DNA of 64,000 nucleotides from Myxococcales bacterium (lineage in GTDB: Bacteria > Myxococcota > Polyangia > Nannocystales > Nannocystaceae). How positions within the stretch are numbered: the stretch's first letter is position 1; each line of letters begins with the position of its first letter. Location of the stretch: NCBI GenBank assembly GCA_016793465.1, contig JAEUJW010000023.1:62001-126000 (forward strand), written 5' to 3'. Positions 45,305-54,860 of this stretch are shown here, one piece after another. The notes beneath the pieces are model-generated. The model ran no database searches. It was given only the letters and a program-made list of their open reading frames with translations, and had not been told where the DNA came from. A program made the position numbers and the translations under genes.

Positions 45305-45715
45305 TCACGCGGCGAGCGCGGCCGACAGCTCGGCGAGGAATTCGGCGCGGTCGGTGGTGGCCGCGAGCTCGCGGCCCATCGTCAGCGCGGCCACCGAGAT
45401 GAGCATGGCGATGACCTTCGAATCGACGAGGTAGGTGACGCGCACGAAGTCGGCGTTGTGCTCGCGACCCCAGCGCTTCAGGGCGTCGCGGGCGCCGGGC
45501 TCGTAGCGCGTCATCTCGGACCAGTCGTGGAACACGCGCAGGCGACCGCTCGCCATGGCGCGCTCGGCGTGGGCCATGTAGAACCGCAGCAGGTCGATCG
45601 ACGCCGGGCCGATCACGCGGGTGACGATGAGGCACGGCGCGGGTCGCCAGAGCAGCGCCGTGGTGGCGTCGCGGCGATATGCCTCGGCGGCGGCCTCGTC
45701 CCAGCGAAACTCCAC
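45305..45715 (-). CDS. small cytosolic protein, possibly STAS-like (136 aa)
   Basis: GTG 45715 is chosen because TACAGT ends 6 nt upstream and TCGACG lies 18 bp before that. The protein alternates strands and helices: FRWDEAAAEAYRRDATTALL, IDLLRFYMAHAERAMASGRL, RVFHDWSEMTRYEPGARDAL and VIAMLISVAALTMGREL. The order strand-helix-strand-helix and a small size suggest a STAS/SpoIIAA-like regulatory fold, but no signature residue is seen; the assignment is weak. It is divergent from the mevalonate operon, sharing a 136-bp intergenic region with an inverted repeat. Confidence 0.65.
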   Translation of the reverse strand: MEFRWDEAAAEAYRRDATTALLWRPAPCLIVTRVIGPASIDLLRFYMAHAERAMASGRLRVFHDWSEMTRYEPGARDALKRWGREHNADFVRVTYLVDSKVIAMLISVAALTMGRELAATTDRAEFLAELSAALAA

Positions 45716-45767
45716 GGCAAAACTGTAGAGAGGATCACAGCCCCGCGTCGAGGGACGTGCGGCCGGT

Positions 45768-45805
45768 CGTGCGGAAACACCCGGAGATGAAGGACTTTCC
45801 GCACG
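45768..45805. promoter_or_regulatory. long inverted repeat (candidate operator) between divergent genes
   Basis: Perfect 10-bp arms CGTGCGGAAA (45768-45777) and TTTCCGCACG (45796-45805) are separated by 18 bp (38 bp overall). It lies 46 bp upstream of the IPP isomerase start and 52 bp upstream of the divergent gene start. The arm spacing, about two helical turns between arm starts and more than 28 bp centre to centre, suits a dimeric regulator. No regulator gene is adjacent. Confidence 0.6.
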
Positions 45806-45851
45806 GTTCCGAACGTCGGGCCCGGACTGCGAGCGGATAAAGTCGCGGCGC

Positions 45852-46901
<1,050 letters not shown>

Positions 46902-46910
46902 GGAGGACGC

Positions 46911-47831
46911 ATGGCGATCCCGCTTTTTGATCGGGCCGAGGCCTGCGGCAAGGTCATCTTGCTCGGCGAACATTCGGTGGTGTACGGCCACCCGGCGATC
47001 GCGGCCGGGCTGCCGCAGGGGCTGTGCCTGACGGCAAGACCTCGCGAGCGCGAGGACCTGCCGATCCGCGTGCGCATCCCCGACTGGCAGCTCGACCTCG
47101 AGCTGCGTCCGGACAGCGATCATCCGGTCGCGCGCGCGTGCCTCGAGGTGCTGACGCACTGCGACGGGCCGATCACCGGGCACGACATCGACGGCACGAC
47201 CTGCCTGCCGGCGCGCGCGGGGCTGGGCTCGTCGGCGGCGCTGACCGTCGCGCTGGCGCGGCTGGTGCTCGGGCAGGACGCGGACCTCGACGAGGTGGTC
47301 GCGGCGTCGCTGGCCGGCGAGCGCGTGTTCCACGGCGAGCCCTCGGGGCTCGACAGCCGGGTCGCGGCCCAGGGCGGGGTGCTGCGCTTCGTGCGGGGCG
47401 CGGGCGCCGAGGCGGTGGCGCTCGGCGGGCCGCTGCCGCTGGTGATCGTGCCGAGCGGGATCCCGCGCTCGACGGCCGCGCAGGTGGCCAGGGTGCGGGC
47501 CAGGCGCGAGCGCCTGCCGGCGCTCATGGACGCGATCCTCGGCGCGCTGGCGTCGGCGGTCGACGCCGGGATCCGGGCGCTCGCCGAGCACGACCTCGCG
47601 ACCCTCGGCGAGGTCATGAACGTCAGCCACGCGCTGCTGGCGGCGATCGACGTGTCGACGCCGGCGCTCGACGCCCTGCAGGCGACCGCGGTCACGGCGG
47701 GCGCGCGCGGGGCCAAATTGACGGGGGCCGGCGGCGGCGGCTGCCTGCTGGTGCTCCCGCCGGACGACGCCGCGGAGCTGGTGGCGTCGTTCGCGATCTA
47801 CAGCCCGCTCTCGCTCGAGGTGTCGCCGTGA
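46911..47831 (+). CDS. mvk: mevalonate kinase (306 aa)
   Basis: A GHMP kinase that makes phosphomevalonate. Motif 1 is GKVILLGEHSVVYGHPAI (residues 13-30), motif 2 is GLGSSAALT (about 104-112), the ATP loop, and motif 3 near the C-terminus is KLTGAGGGGCLL (about 272-284). Length is typical of short bacterial enzymes. GGAGG lies before the ATG. It ends at TGA 47829-47831, overlapping the next start (GTGA), so expression is coupled to the decarboxylase. Confidence 0.94.
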   Translation: MAIPLFDRAEACGKVILLGEHSVVYGHPAIAAGLPQGLCLTARPREREDLPIRVRIPDWQLDLELRPDSDHPVARACLEVLTHCDGPITGHDIDGTTCLPARAGLGSSAALTVALARLVLGQDADLDEVVAASLAGERVFHGEPSGLDSRVAAQGGVLRFVRGAGAEAVALGGPLPLVIVPSGIPRSTAAQVARVRARRERLPALMDAILGALASAVDAGIRALAEHDLATLGEVMNVSHALLAAIDVSTPALDALQATAVTAGARGAKLTGAGGGGCLLVLPPDDAAELVASFAIYSPLSLEVSP

Positions 47832-48832
47832 GACCCGCCCGCGCCGTTGCCCACACGAACATCGCGCTGATCAAGTACTGGGGGAAGCGACCGTCGCTGA
47901 CGCCCGACATGAACCTGCCGGCGGTCGGCTCGCTGTCGCTGACGCTCGACCGGCTGCGCAGCGAGACCATCATTCGCCCGGCGGAGCAGGACAGCTTCGT
48001 GCTGGCCTCGGCGAGCGGCGGCGCGGCCGACGACAAGGCGGCGGCCAAGGTCTTTAAACACCTCGATCGGGTGTGGCAGAGCCGGCACGCGGGGCCGCGT
48101 CCGGCGTGCGCGGTCGAGTCGACCAACTTCCTGCCGACGGCGGCGGGGCTGGCGTCGTCGGCCTCGGGCTTCGCGGCGCTGACGCTGGCGGCGGCGGCGG
48201 CGTTCGGGCTCGACCTCGCCGACCGCACGGGCCTGTCGACGCTCGCGCGCCGCGGCTCGGGCTCGGCGGCGCGCTCGCTGTGGGGCGGCTGGGTCCGCCA
48301 GGAGCGCGGCGAGCGGGCCGACGGGCACGACTGCTTCGCGCGGCCGCTGCACCCGCAGGACCACTGGGACCTGCGGCTGTTGATCGTGCACACGGCGCGC
48401 GGCAAGAAGCCGGTCGGCTCGACCGACGGCATGCAGCGCAGCGCGGACACGTCGCCGTACTATCCGGCGTGGGTCGGCACGTCGGCGTCCGACCTGGCGG
48501 CGGCCGAGCGCGCGCTCGCGGCCCGCGACCTCGCGGCCCTCGGCGCGGCGATGGAGCACTCGACGTTGAAGATGCACGCCTGCATGCTGGCCACCGTGCC
48601 GCCCCTGCTCTACTGGAACGGGACCACCCTGACCGTGCTGCACGACCTCTGGCAGGCCCGCCGCGAGGGCCTCGAGGCGTACATCACCAGCGACGCCGGG
48701 CCGCACGTGAAGGTGCTGTGCCGGCCCGACGCGGTCGCGCCGCTGTGCGAGCGCCTGGCCGGGCTGCCGGGCGTGCTCGCGGTCGAGGCGGTCGCGCCCG
48801 GGCCCGACGCGCGCGCGGAGGTGCTGTCGTGA
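47828..48832 (+). CDS. mvaD: diphosphomevalonate decarboxylase (334 aa)
   Basis: It decarboxylates diphosphomevalonate to IPP using ATP. AHTNIALIKYWGKR (residues 8-21) is the family opening signature, NLPAVGSLSLTL follows, and PTAAGLASSASGFAAL (about 103-118) is the phosphate-binding loop. The region DGMQRSADTSPYY further matches bacterial enzymes. Start GTG 47828 overlaps the mevalonate kinase stop by four bases; frames extending upstream are by-products of the kinase gene. Stop TGA 48830-48832 overlaps the next GTG. Confidence 0.93.
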   Translation: MRPARAVAHTNIALIKYWGKRPSLTPDMNLPAVGSLSLTLDRLRSETIIRPAEQDSFVLASASGGAADDKAAAKVFKHLDRVWQSRHAGPRPACAVESTNFLPTAAGLASSASGFAALTLAAAAAFGLDLADRTGLSTLARRGSGSAARSLWGGWVRQERGERADGHDCFARPLHPQDHWDLRLLIVHTARGKKPVGSTDGMQRSADTSPYYPAWVGTSASDLAAAERALAARDLAALGAAMEHSTLKMHACMLATVPPLLYWNGTTLTVLHDLWQARREGLEAYITSDAGPHVKVLCRPDAVAPLCERLAGLPGVLAVEAVAPGPDARAEVLS

Positions 48833-51219
48833 ACATGTCCGAACGGGCAGGTCCCCTCGCCGTCTCGGCGCCGGGCAAGGCGTTCCTGATCGGCGAGTAC
48901 GCGGTGCTCGAGGGCGTGCCGGCGGTCGTCACCGCGACGACCGTGCGCGCGGTCGCCTACCACAGCGACAGCCCCGACCGCACCGCCCCGTCGGACCTCA
49001 GCCTGGCGGCCCACGCGGTGGTCCGCGAGCGCTGTCCCGAGGGCCAGGTCGGCGAGGTGCCGACGGTCGAGACCGGACCGTTCTACCGCGGGCCGCGCAA
49101 GCTCGGGTTCGGCTCGTCGGCGGCGGTGGCGGCGGCGGTGGTCGGCTGGCACCTCGAGAGCGCGGGCCACGACCTCGCGAGCGAGCGCGAGCTGGCGCTG
49201 ACGCTGGCGACCGCGGCCCACCGCCGCGTGCAGGGCGGCGGCAGCGGCGGCGACGTCGCGGCGGCGGTGCTCGGCGGCAGCCTGCGCTTCGTCAAGGACC
49301 AGGCCCCGCAGGCCATCGCCCACCCCGCGTGGCTGTACGTCGGGTTCGTCGACGTCGGCGCGCCGGCGGTCACCAGCGGCCTCGTGCAGCAGGTGCGGGC
49401 GGCCGCCGCCAAGCACCGCCCGGCGTTCACGCGCGCGATCGACGAGCTCGCCGCGGCCAGCGACGGCTTCATCCGCGGGCTCGCGGCCGATCCGCGGGCC
49501 GGGTTCGCCGACGTGCGCGCGGCGGCGGGGCGCCACCTCGAGGGCCTCCGCCAGCTGCAGGCCATGAGCGGCGCGCCGATCGTCACCCCGGCGATCGCGG
49601 CGGTGTGCGCGACCGCCGAGCGCATGGGCCTCGCGGCCAAGCCGACCGGGGCCGGCGGCGGCGACCTCGTGGTCGTGTTCGCGGCCAGCCAGGGCGGCCT
49701 CGACGCCTTCGGGGTCGAGCTCGAGCGCGAGCGCGGGTACACGCTGCTCACCAAGATCGGGGTGGCGGCCGCGGGCCTGCGCGTCGATCGCCGCCCGCCG
49801 GTGCAGTCGCGCCTCGGCGGGTTCTTCAAGCTCGGAGTGCCCGGGCGCCGCGCCGCGGTCGCGGCGACCACCGGCCTCGCCGAGGCCGGCTTCCACGCGC
49901 TCGACCCCGGCAGCCTCGACCTCGAGCAGGCCGACAACCTGATCGAGAACGTGGTCGGCACGCTCGGTCTGCCGGTGGCGATCGCCACCAACTTCCGCAT
50001 CAACGGGGTCGACTTCCTGGTGCCGATGGCGGTCGAGGAGGCGTCGGTGGTCGCGGCCGCGTCGAACGCCGCCAAGATGATCCGCGCGGGCGGCGGGTTC
50101 CTCGCCCGCTCCGATCCGCCGTGGATGATCGCCCAGGTCCAGCTGACCAACGCGCGCGCGGCCCGGCCCGGCCTGTCGCCGCAGACCGGCCCGGAGCGCC
50201 CGTACGAGCCCGAATTCGCGGTCCTCCCGGCGGGTCCGGGCCCGCAGGTGCGCGCCGAGTCGCGCGCCGCGCCGCTGCCGGGGCACGAGGCCGACGACGC
50301 GATCGCGGCGGCGACGGCGATCCGCAACGCCCGCGACGAGCTGCTGGCGCTGGCCGACGCGGCCCACCCGCGCCTGGTCGCCCGCGGCGGCGGGGCCCGC
50401 GACATCGAGGTGCGGGTGCTCGCGCTCGACATGCTGGTCGTGCACGCGATCGTCGACTGCCAGGACGCGATGGGGGCCAACCTCCTCAACACGATCGCCG
50501 AGGCGATCGCGCCGCGCCTGCGCGAGCTGACCGGCTGGACCCCGGGCCTGCGCATCCTCAGCAACCTCGCCGACCGCCGCTGCTCGCACGTCGGCTGCCG
50601 CATCCCGCCCGAGGCGCTCGCCGGCAAGGGCTGGCGCGGCGACGACGTGGCCGCCGGCGTGGCCTCCGCCTCGCGCTTCGCCGAGCTCGACCCCTACCGC
50701 GCGACCACCCACAACAAGGGCGTGATGAACGGTGTCGACGCGGTCGTGCTGGCGACCGGCAACGACTGGCGGGCGATGGAGGCCGGGGCCCACGCCTACG
50801 CGGCGCGCACCGGCGTCTACCGCCCCCTCGCCACGTGGCGCGTGGCCCCCGACGGCTGGCTCGAGGGACAGATCAGCCTGCCGACGGCGGTCGGCACGGT
50901 CGGCGGCGCCACCAAGGTCCACCCGGCGGCCCGCCTGGCGCTGCAGGTGCTCGGCGCGAGCGTCGGCGGCGGCACGATCTCCGGCCACGAGCTCGGCCAG
51001 GTCATGGCCGCGGCCGGACTCGCCTCCAACCTCGCGGCCCTGCGCGCGATGGCGACCGAGGGCATCCAGCGCGGGCACATGTCGCTGCACGCCCGCTCGG
51101 TGGCCGTCGGCGCCGGGGCGGTCGGGCCCGAGGTCGACATCCTGGTCCAGCGGCTGATCGAGTCGGGCGAAGTCAAGCACGAGCAGGCCGTGCTGTTGCT
51201 GCGCCACCTGCGGCAATGA
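48829..51219 (+). CDS. bifunctional phosphomevalonate kinase / HMG-CoA reductase (796 aa)
   Basis: Residues about 8-325 are a GHMP kinase matching phosphomevalonate kinase: APGKAFLIGEYAVLEGVPAV, GFGSSAAVAAAVVGW (about 92-106) and PTGAGGGDLVVVF. From about 327 the same frame continues as class II HMG-CoA reductase: SRLGGFFKLG, ENVVG (Glu about 372), DAMGANLLN (about 546-554), THNKG (Lys about 630), GNDW (Asp about 646), and GHMSLHAR (His about 754). Catalytic residues of both enzymes are present. The linker is only about 10 residues and there is no stop or internal start signal. HMG-CoA reductase makes mevalonate; phosphomevalonate kinase acts two steps later. GTG 48829 overlaps the previous stop; ATG 48835 is an alternative. 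Confidence 0.9.
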   Translation: MNMSERAGPLAVSAPGKAFLIGEYAVLEGVPAVVTATTVRAVAYHSDSPDRTAPSDLSLAAHAVVRERCPEGQVGEVPTVETGPFYRGPRKLGFGSSAAVAAAVVGWHLESAGHDLASERELALTLATAAHRRVQGGGSGGDVAAAVLGGSLRFVKDQAPQAIAHPAWLYVGFVDVGAPAVTSGLVQQVRAAAAKHRPAFTRAIDELAAASDGFIRGLAADPRAGFADVRAAAGRHLEGLRQLQAMSGAPIVTPAIAAVCATAERMGLAAKPTGAGGGDLVVVFAASQGGLDAFGVELERERGYTLLTKIGVAAAGLRVDRRPPVQSRLGGFFKLGVPGRRAAVAATTGLAEAGFHALDPGSLDLEQADNLIENVVGTLGLPVAIATNFRINGVDFLVPMAVEEASVVAAASNAAKMIRAGGGFLARSDPPWMIAQVQLTNARAARPGLSPQTGPERPYEPEFAVLPAGPGPQVRAESRAAPLPGHEADDAIAAATAIRNARDELLALADAAHPRLVARGGGARDIEVRVLALDMLVVHAIVDCQDAMGANLLNTIAEAIAPRLRELTGWTPGLRILSNLADRRCSHVGCRIPPEALAGKGWRGDDVAAGVASASRFAELDPYRATTHNKGVMNGVDAVVLATGNDWRAMEAGAHAYAARTGVYRPLATWRVAPDGWLEGQISLPTAVGTVGGATKVHPAARLALQVLGASVGGGTISGHELGQVMAAAGLASNLAALRAMATEGIQRGHMSLHARSVAVGAGAVGPEVDILVQRLIESGEVKHEQAVLLLRHLRQ

Positions 51220-51296
51220 GCCGCGGCGAGACGCTCGCCGGATCTGCATCCGCGTGATCGGGTCCGGCGGCGGCGTCGCCGAGGCCCGACAGACCG

Positions 51297-51326
51297 CGGC
51301 GCGGCGCCCCGGGTCGCGCCGCGCCG
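51297..51326 (+). terminator. hairpin after the mevalonate operon
   Basis: Arms CGGCGCGGCG (51297-51306) and CGCCGCGCCG (51317-51326) pair perfectly over a 10-nt loop, 77 bp after the stop codon. No T-run follows. It may separate the mva genes from hpnC. Confidence 0.45.
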
Positions 51327-51452
51327 ACCGGATCACCGCCCCTGGACGATCGAGCGCCGTTCACGAGTTTGCTTGTCGCACAGCACGGTGCAACACACTT
51401 CACAGCCACCGCGCCGCGAAATGCGGCTACATTCCTCGCGCCGAGGTCCTTG

Positions 51453-52427
51453 ATGGTCAGCGCCACCGAACCGCGTCTCTTCTGCGTCCCGCCTCCTCCC
51501 GCCGACGACGACCTCGCCTCGCGCTGGAACCCGCCCGACGGCGCGCCGCCGGGGCCGTGGACCCTCGAGACCGCGTACCGCTACTGCGAGCGCATGGCGA
51601 CCACGCACTACGAGAACTTCCCGGTCGCCTCGCGCTTCCTGCCCGGGCACCTGCGCCAGAACGTGATGGCGATCTACGCCTTCGCCCGCACCGCCGACGA
51701 CTTCGCCGACGAGCCGCGGTTCGAACACCGCCGCGTCGAGGCGCTCGACCGCTGGGAGCAGCTGCTCGAGGCCTGCTACCACCGCGACGTCGCCCACCCC
51801 GTGTTCCTCGCCCTGCGCGACACGGTCCGCCGCCACAACATCCCGATCGGGCCGTTCAAGGCGCTGCTGACCGCGTTCCGCATGGACCTGATCAAGAAGC
51901 GCTACGCGACCTTCGCCGAGATGCGGCACTACTGCCTGCACTCGGCCCACCCGGTCGGACAGCTCGTGCTGTACGTGCACGGCCACCACGAGCCGGAGCT
52001 GCACCGCTGCAGCGACGAGATCTGCGCCGCCCTGCAGATCGCCAACTTCCTGCAGGACCTGAGCGTCGACATCCCGCGCGGCCGCTGCTACCTGCCGGAG
52101 GAGGACCTCGTGCACTTCGGCGTGCCGCGCGAGGACCTGCTGGCCGGGCGCCACACCCGGGCCTTCAAGGACCTGATGGCCTTCTCGGTCGCGCGCTGCC
52201 GGGCCATGTTCCTGCGCGGCAAGCCGCTCGTGCGCAAGGTCGAGCCGGGCCTGTCGATGGAGCTCGAGGCGACCTGGCGCGGCGGCATGGCGATCCTGCA
52301 GCGCATCGAGGACCTCGACTTCGAGGTGCTGGCGTTCCGCCCGACCCTCGAGAAGAAGGACATGGCCGGCATCGCCGTGCGCGCCCTGTTCTCGTTCGGC
52401 CGCCGCTTCATCCGCGGCGAGGTGTGA
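51453..52427 (+). CDS. hpnC: hydroxysqualene synthase HpnC (324 aa)
   Basis: A squalene-synthase-family protein that converts presqualene diphosphate to hydroxysqualene. First Asp-rich motif FARTADDFADE (residues about 79-89), second ANFLQDLSVDIPRGRCYLP (about 196-214), and the YCLHSAHPVGQLVL block. The Asp pairs needed for Mg-diphosphate binding are present. ATG 51453 is preferred; residues encoded upstream in the frame are unstructured. A TACATT lies 20 nt upstream. It starts hpnC-hpnD-hpnE, 233 bp after the mevalonate operon. Confidence 0.92.
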   Translation: MVSATEPRLFCVPPPPADDDLASRWNPPDGAPPGPWTLETAYRYCERMATTHYENFPVASRFLPGHLRQNVMAIYAFARTADDFADEPRFEHRRVEALDRWEQLLEACYHRDVAHPVFLALRDTVRRHNIPIGPFKALLTAFRMDLIKKRYATFAEMRHYCLHSAHPVGQLVLYVHGHHEPELHRCSDEICAALQIANFLQDLSVDIPRGRCYLPEEDLVHFGVPREDLLAGRHTRAFKDLMAFSVARCRAMFLRGKPLVRKVEPGLSMELEATWRGGMAILQRIEDLDFEVLAFRPTLEKKDMAGIAVRALFSFGRRFIRGEV

Positions 52428-52431
52428 ACGG

Positions 52432-53394
52432 ATGACGGCCACACAGACGAGCCCGATCTACGGCACCGCCGCCTTCGATCGACTCATGGGCCTCGCCCGC
52501 AACATCCCGAGCCCGCACGCGCTGTGGCAGCGGCTGACCCAGCGCTCGAACAGCAACTTCAAGTTCGCGTTCCTGTTCCTCGGGCCCGAGCAGCGGGCCG
52601 GGCTCTACCAGGTCTACGAGTTCTGCCGCGTGGTCGACGACATCGTCGACGAGCGCGTGCCCGGCGAGGCCGGCTCGGCCGCCGCGCGCAAGGCCCTCGA
52701 CGAGTGGACCGCCGAGGTCGCGCGCGTCTACGACGACCCCTACCTCAACGAGGACCCGCCGCACACCGAGCTCGGCCGCGGGCTCGTGCGCACCAACACC
52801 GAGTTCCACTACCCGCGCGAGGCGTTCGACGAGATCATCGCCGGCGTGGCCATGGACCTCGACCGCAGCACCTACCGGGACATGGAGGAGCTGCGGCTGT
52901 ACTGCTACCGCGTGGCCTCGTGCGTGGGCTTTTTGTGCGTGGCGATCTTCGGCGACCAGAGCCGCCCGGCCCGCGCCTACGCCGAGCACCTCGGGCTGGC
53001 GCTGCAGTACACCAACATCCTCCGCGACGTCGCCGAGGACGCGGCCCGCGGGCGCGTGTACCTGCCGCAGGACCTGCTGGAGCGCCACCACCTGTCGAGC
53101 GCCGACGTGCTCGACTTCCGCTACGACGGCCGCTTCGTCGCCGCGGCCGCCGACTTCGCCGAGGCGGCCGAGCGCGAGTACCAGGCCGCGTGGGCGCTGC
53201 TGCCGGAGATCCAGCAGCGGCGCCTGCTGCCGGCCGAGATCATGGGCCGCACGTACTACGAGATCCTGCAGGAGATCCGGGCGCGCAACTACAACGTGTT
53301 CACCCGCCGGGCCGCGCTGCGCCGCCGCGACAAGCTGAAGGTCGCAGCCCTGGCGATCGCCCGCGCGGGGTTCCCCTCGCTGATCCGGCCCTGA
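52432..53394 (+). CDS. hpnD: presqualene diphosphate synthase HpnD (320 aa)
   Basis: It condenses two farnesyl diphosphates into presqualene diphosphate. The first motif is CRVVDDIVDE (residues about 65-74), and the second, QYTNILRDVAEDAARGRVYLPQ (about 193-214), has the extended DxxED form. YEILQEIRARNYNVF at the C-terminus is typical of HpnD. It begins four bases after hpnC and is surely co-transcribed. Both HpnC and HpnD are retained, as in the three-protein HpnCDE route to squalene. Confidence 0.94.
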   Translation: MTATQTSPIYGTAAFDRLMGLARNIPSPHALWQRLTQRSNSNFKFAFLFLGPEQRAGLYQVYEFCRVVDDIVDERVPGEAGSAAARKALDEWTAEVARVYDDPYLNEDPPHTELGRGLVRTNTEFHYPREAFDEIIAGVAMDLDRSTYRDMEELRLYCYRVASCVGFLCVAIFGDQSRPARAYAEHLGLALQYTNILRDVAEDAARGRVYLPQDLLERHHLSSADVLDFRYDGRFVAAAADFAEAAEREYQAAWALLPEIQQRRLLPAEIMGRTYYEILQEIRARNYNVFTRRAALRRRDKLKVAALAIARAGFPSLIRP

Positions 53395-53511
53395 CGGGCC
53401 GCCGAGCGGCCGATCCGCCGTGAAATGGCCGTATAAGGCCGAACCGAGCGCTTGTCGGCGCGCCGCTGTCCGCCGACAATGCCGCTCGCCCGCACCCGCG
53501 GGAGAGGCAGC

Positions 53512-54843
53512 ATGAGCGAGTCGTCTCGAGTGTTGATCATCGGCGCCGGCCTGGCAGGCCTCGCCGCGGCGGTGCGCCTGGCCGAGGCAGGCCGCAAGGT
53601 GACCGTGTTCGAGGCGACCAAGGCCGGCGGCGGTCGAGCGCGCAGCTTCCCCGACGCCGCGACCGGGCGCGAGCTCGACAACGGGCAGCACCTGATGATG
53701 GGCTGCTACCACGAGACGCTGGCGTTCCTGCGCGCCATCGACTCGACCGACGGCATCTACTTCCAGCGCAACCTCAGCGTCCGCATGGTCAAGCCCGGCG
53801 GCAAGCGCATGAGCCTCGACTGCCCCGCCCTGCCCGCGCCGCTGCACCTCGCGACCGGGCTCCTGACGATGCGAGGCCTCGGCGTGCTCGACAAGGCCGC
53901 GGCCCTGCGCGCGGGGCTGCTGCTGCGCGGCGAGGTCCAGCGGCCCGACGACAACGAGACCTGCGACGCCTGGCTGCGCCGGCTCGGGCAGACGCCGGCG
54001 CTGCGCAACGCGTTCTGGGACCCGCTGATCTGGGGCACGCTCAACGACGACCCGCTGGTCTCGTCGGCGGCGATGTTCACCGCGGTGCTCGAGCGGGCGT
54101 TCCTGTCGACGCGCGACGCCTCGCGCCTCGGCGTGCCGAAGGTCCCGCTGAGCCGGCTCTACGTCGATCAGGCGGTCGCGTACCTGAAGGCCCGCGGCTG
54201 CGAGGTCCGCGTCGGCGAGCCGGTGCGCGCGCTGCAGATCCAGGGCACGCGCGTGGCCGGCGTGACGCTGAAGTCGGGCGAGACGATCGCGGGCGAGACC
54301 GTGATCTCGTCGGTCCCGCCGCACGCGTTCCTCGAGCTGCTCTCGGGCACGTGGCCGAGCCACCCGGTCTACCAGGACATCGCGCGCCTGAAGTCGTCGC
54401 CGATCGTCAACCTGTGGTTCACCACCGGGCGCGCGCCGTTCGACGAGCCGTTCATCGGCCTGGTCGGCAGCCCGCTGCACTGGATGTTCAACCGCTCGCA
54501 GATCGAGGGCAACGTCGGCGGCGACGTGCTGCTCAACTGCACCATCTCCGGGGCCCGCGCGGCCGTCGAGGACGCGCCCGAGTCGCTGCAAGAGCTGCTG
54601 CGCGGCGAGCTGGTGCGCTACTTCCCGGGCTGGAACCCCGACATCCGCCAGTTCCGCGCGATCAAGGAGAAGCGCGCGACCATCTCGCACGCGGCCGGCA
54701 CCTACCACTGCCGACCCGAGACCATCGGACCGATCCAGGGCCTCTACATGGCCGGCGACTGGGTCCGCACCGGCCTGCCCGCGACCATCGAGTCGGCGGT
54801 GCAGAGCGGGCACAACGCGGCCCGCGTGATTCTCTCCGGCTGA
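53512..54843 (+). CDS. hpnE: hydroxysqualene dehydroxylase HpnE (443 aa)
   Basis: An FAD amine-oxidase-like enzyme that reduces hydroxysqualene to squalene. N-terminal VLIIGAGLAGLAAAVRLAEAG (residues 7-27) is the dinucleotide-binding motif, followed by GGGRARSF (FAD contact). The C-terminal GLYMAGDWVRTGLPATIESA is the FAD-binding GD motif of this family. ATG 53512 is supported by GGGAGAGG 4 nt upstream. It completes hpnCDE; downstream is a lipoprotein gene 17 bp away. Confidence 0.94.
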   Translation: MSESSRVLIIGAGLAGLAAAVRLAEAGRKVTVFEATKAGGGRARSFPDAATGRELDNGQHLMMGCYHETLAFLRAIDSTDGIYFQRNLSVRMVKPGGKRMSLDCPALPAPLHLATGLLTMRGLGVLDKAAALRAGLLLRGEVQRPDDNETCDAWLRRLGQTPALRNAFWDPLIWGTLNDDPLVSSAAMFTAVLERAFLSTRDASRLGVPKVPLSRLYVDQAVAYLKARGCEVRVGEPVRALQIQGTRVAGVTLKSGETIAGETVISSVPPHAFLELLSGTWPSHPVYQDIARLKSSPIVNLWFTTGRAPFDEPFIGLVGSPLHWMFNRSQIEGNVGGDVLLNCTISGARAAVEDAPESLQELLRGELVRYFPGWNPDIRQFRAIKEKRATISHAAGTYHCRPETIGPIQGLYMAGDWVRTGLPATIESAVQSGHNAARVILSG

Positions 54844-54860
54844 CCCGGCATACTCGCGGG

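Noticed and set aside
48829..51219. Fusion as a sequencing or assembly artefact
   Set aside because: The frame is open across the boundary, codon use is uniform, and no start signal or stop lies near residue 325; it is retained as a real fusion, with resequencing noted as a check.
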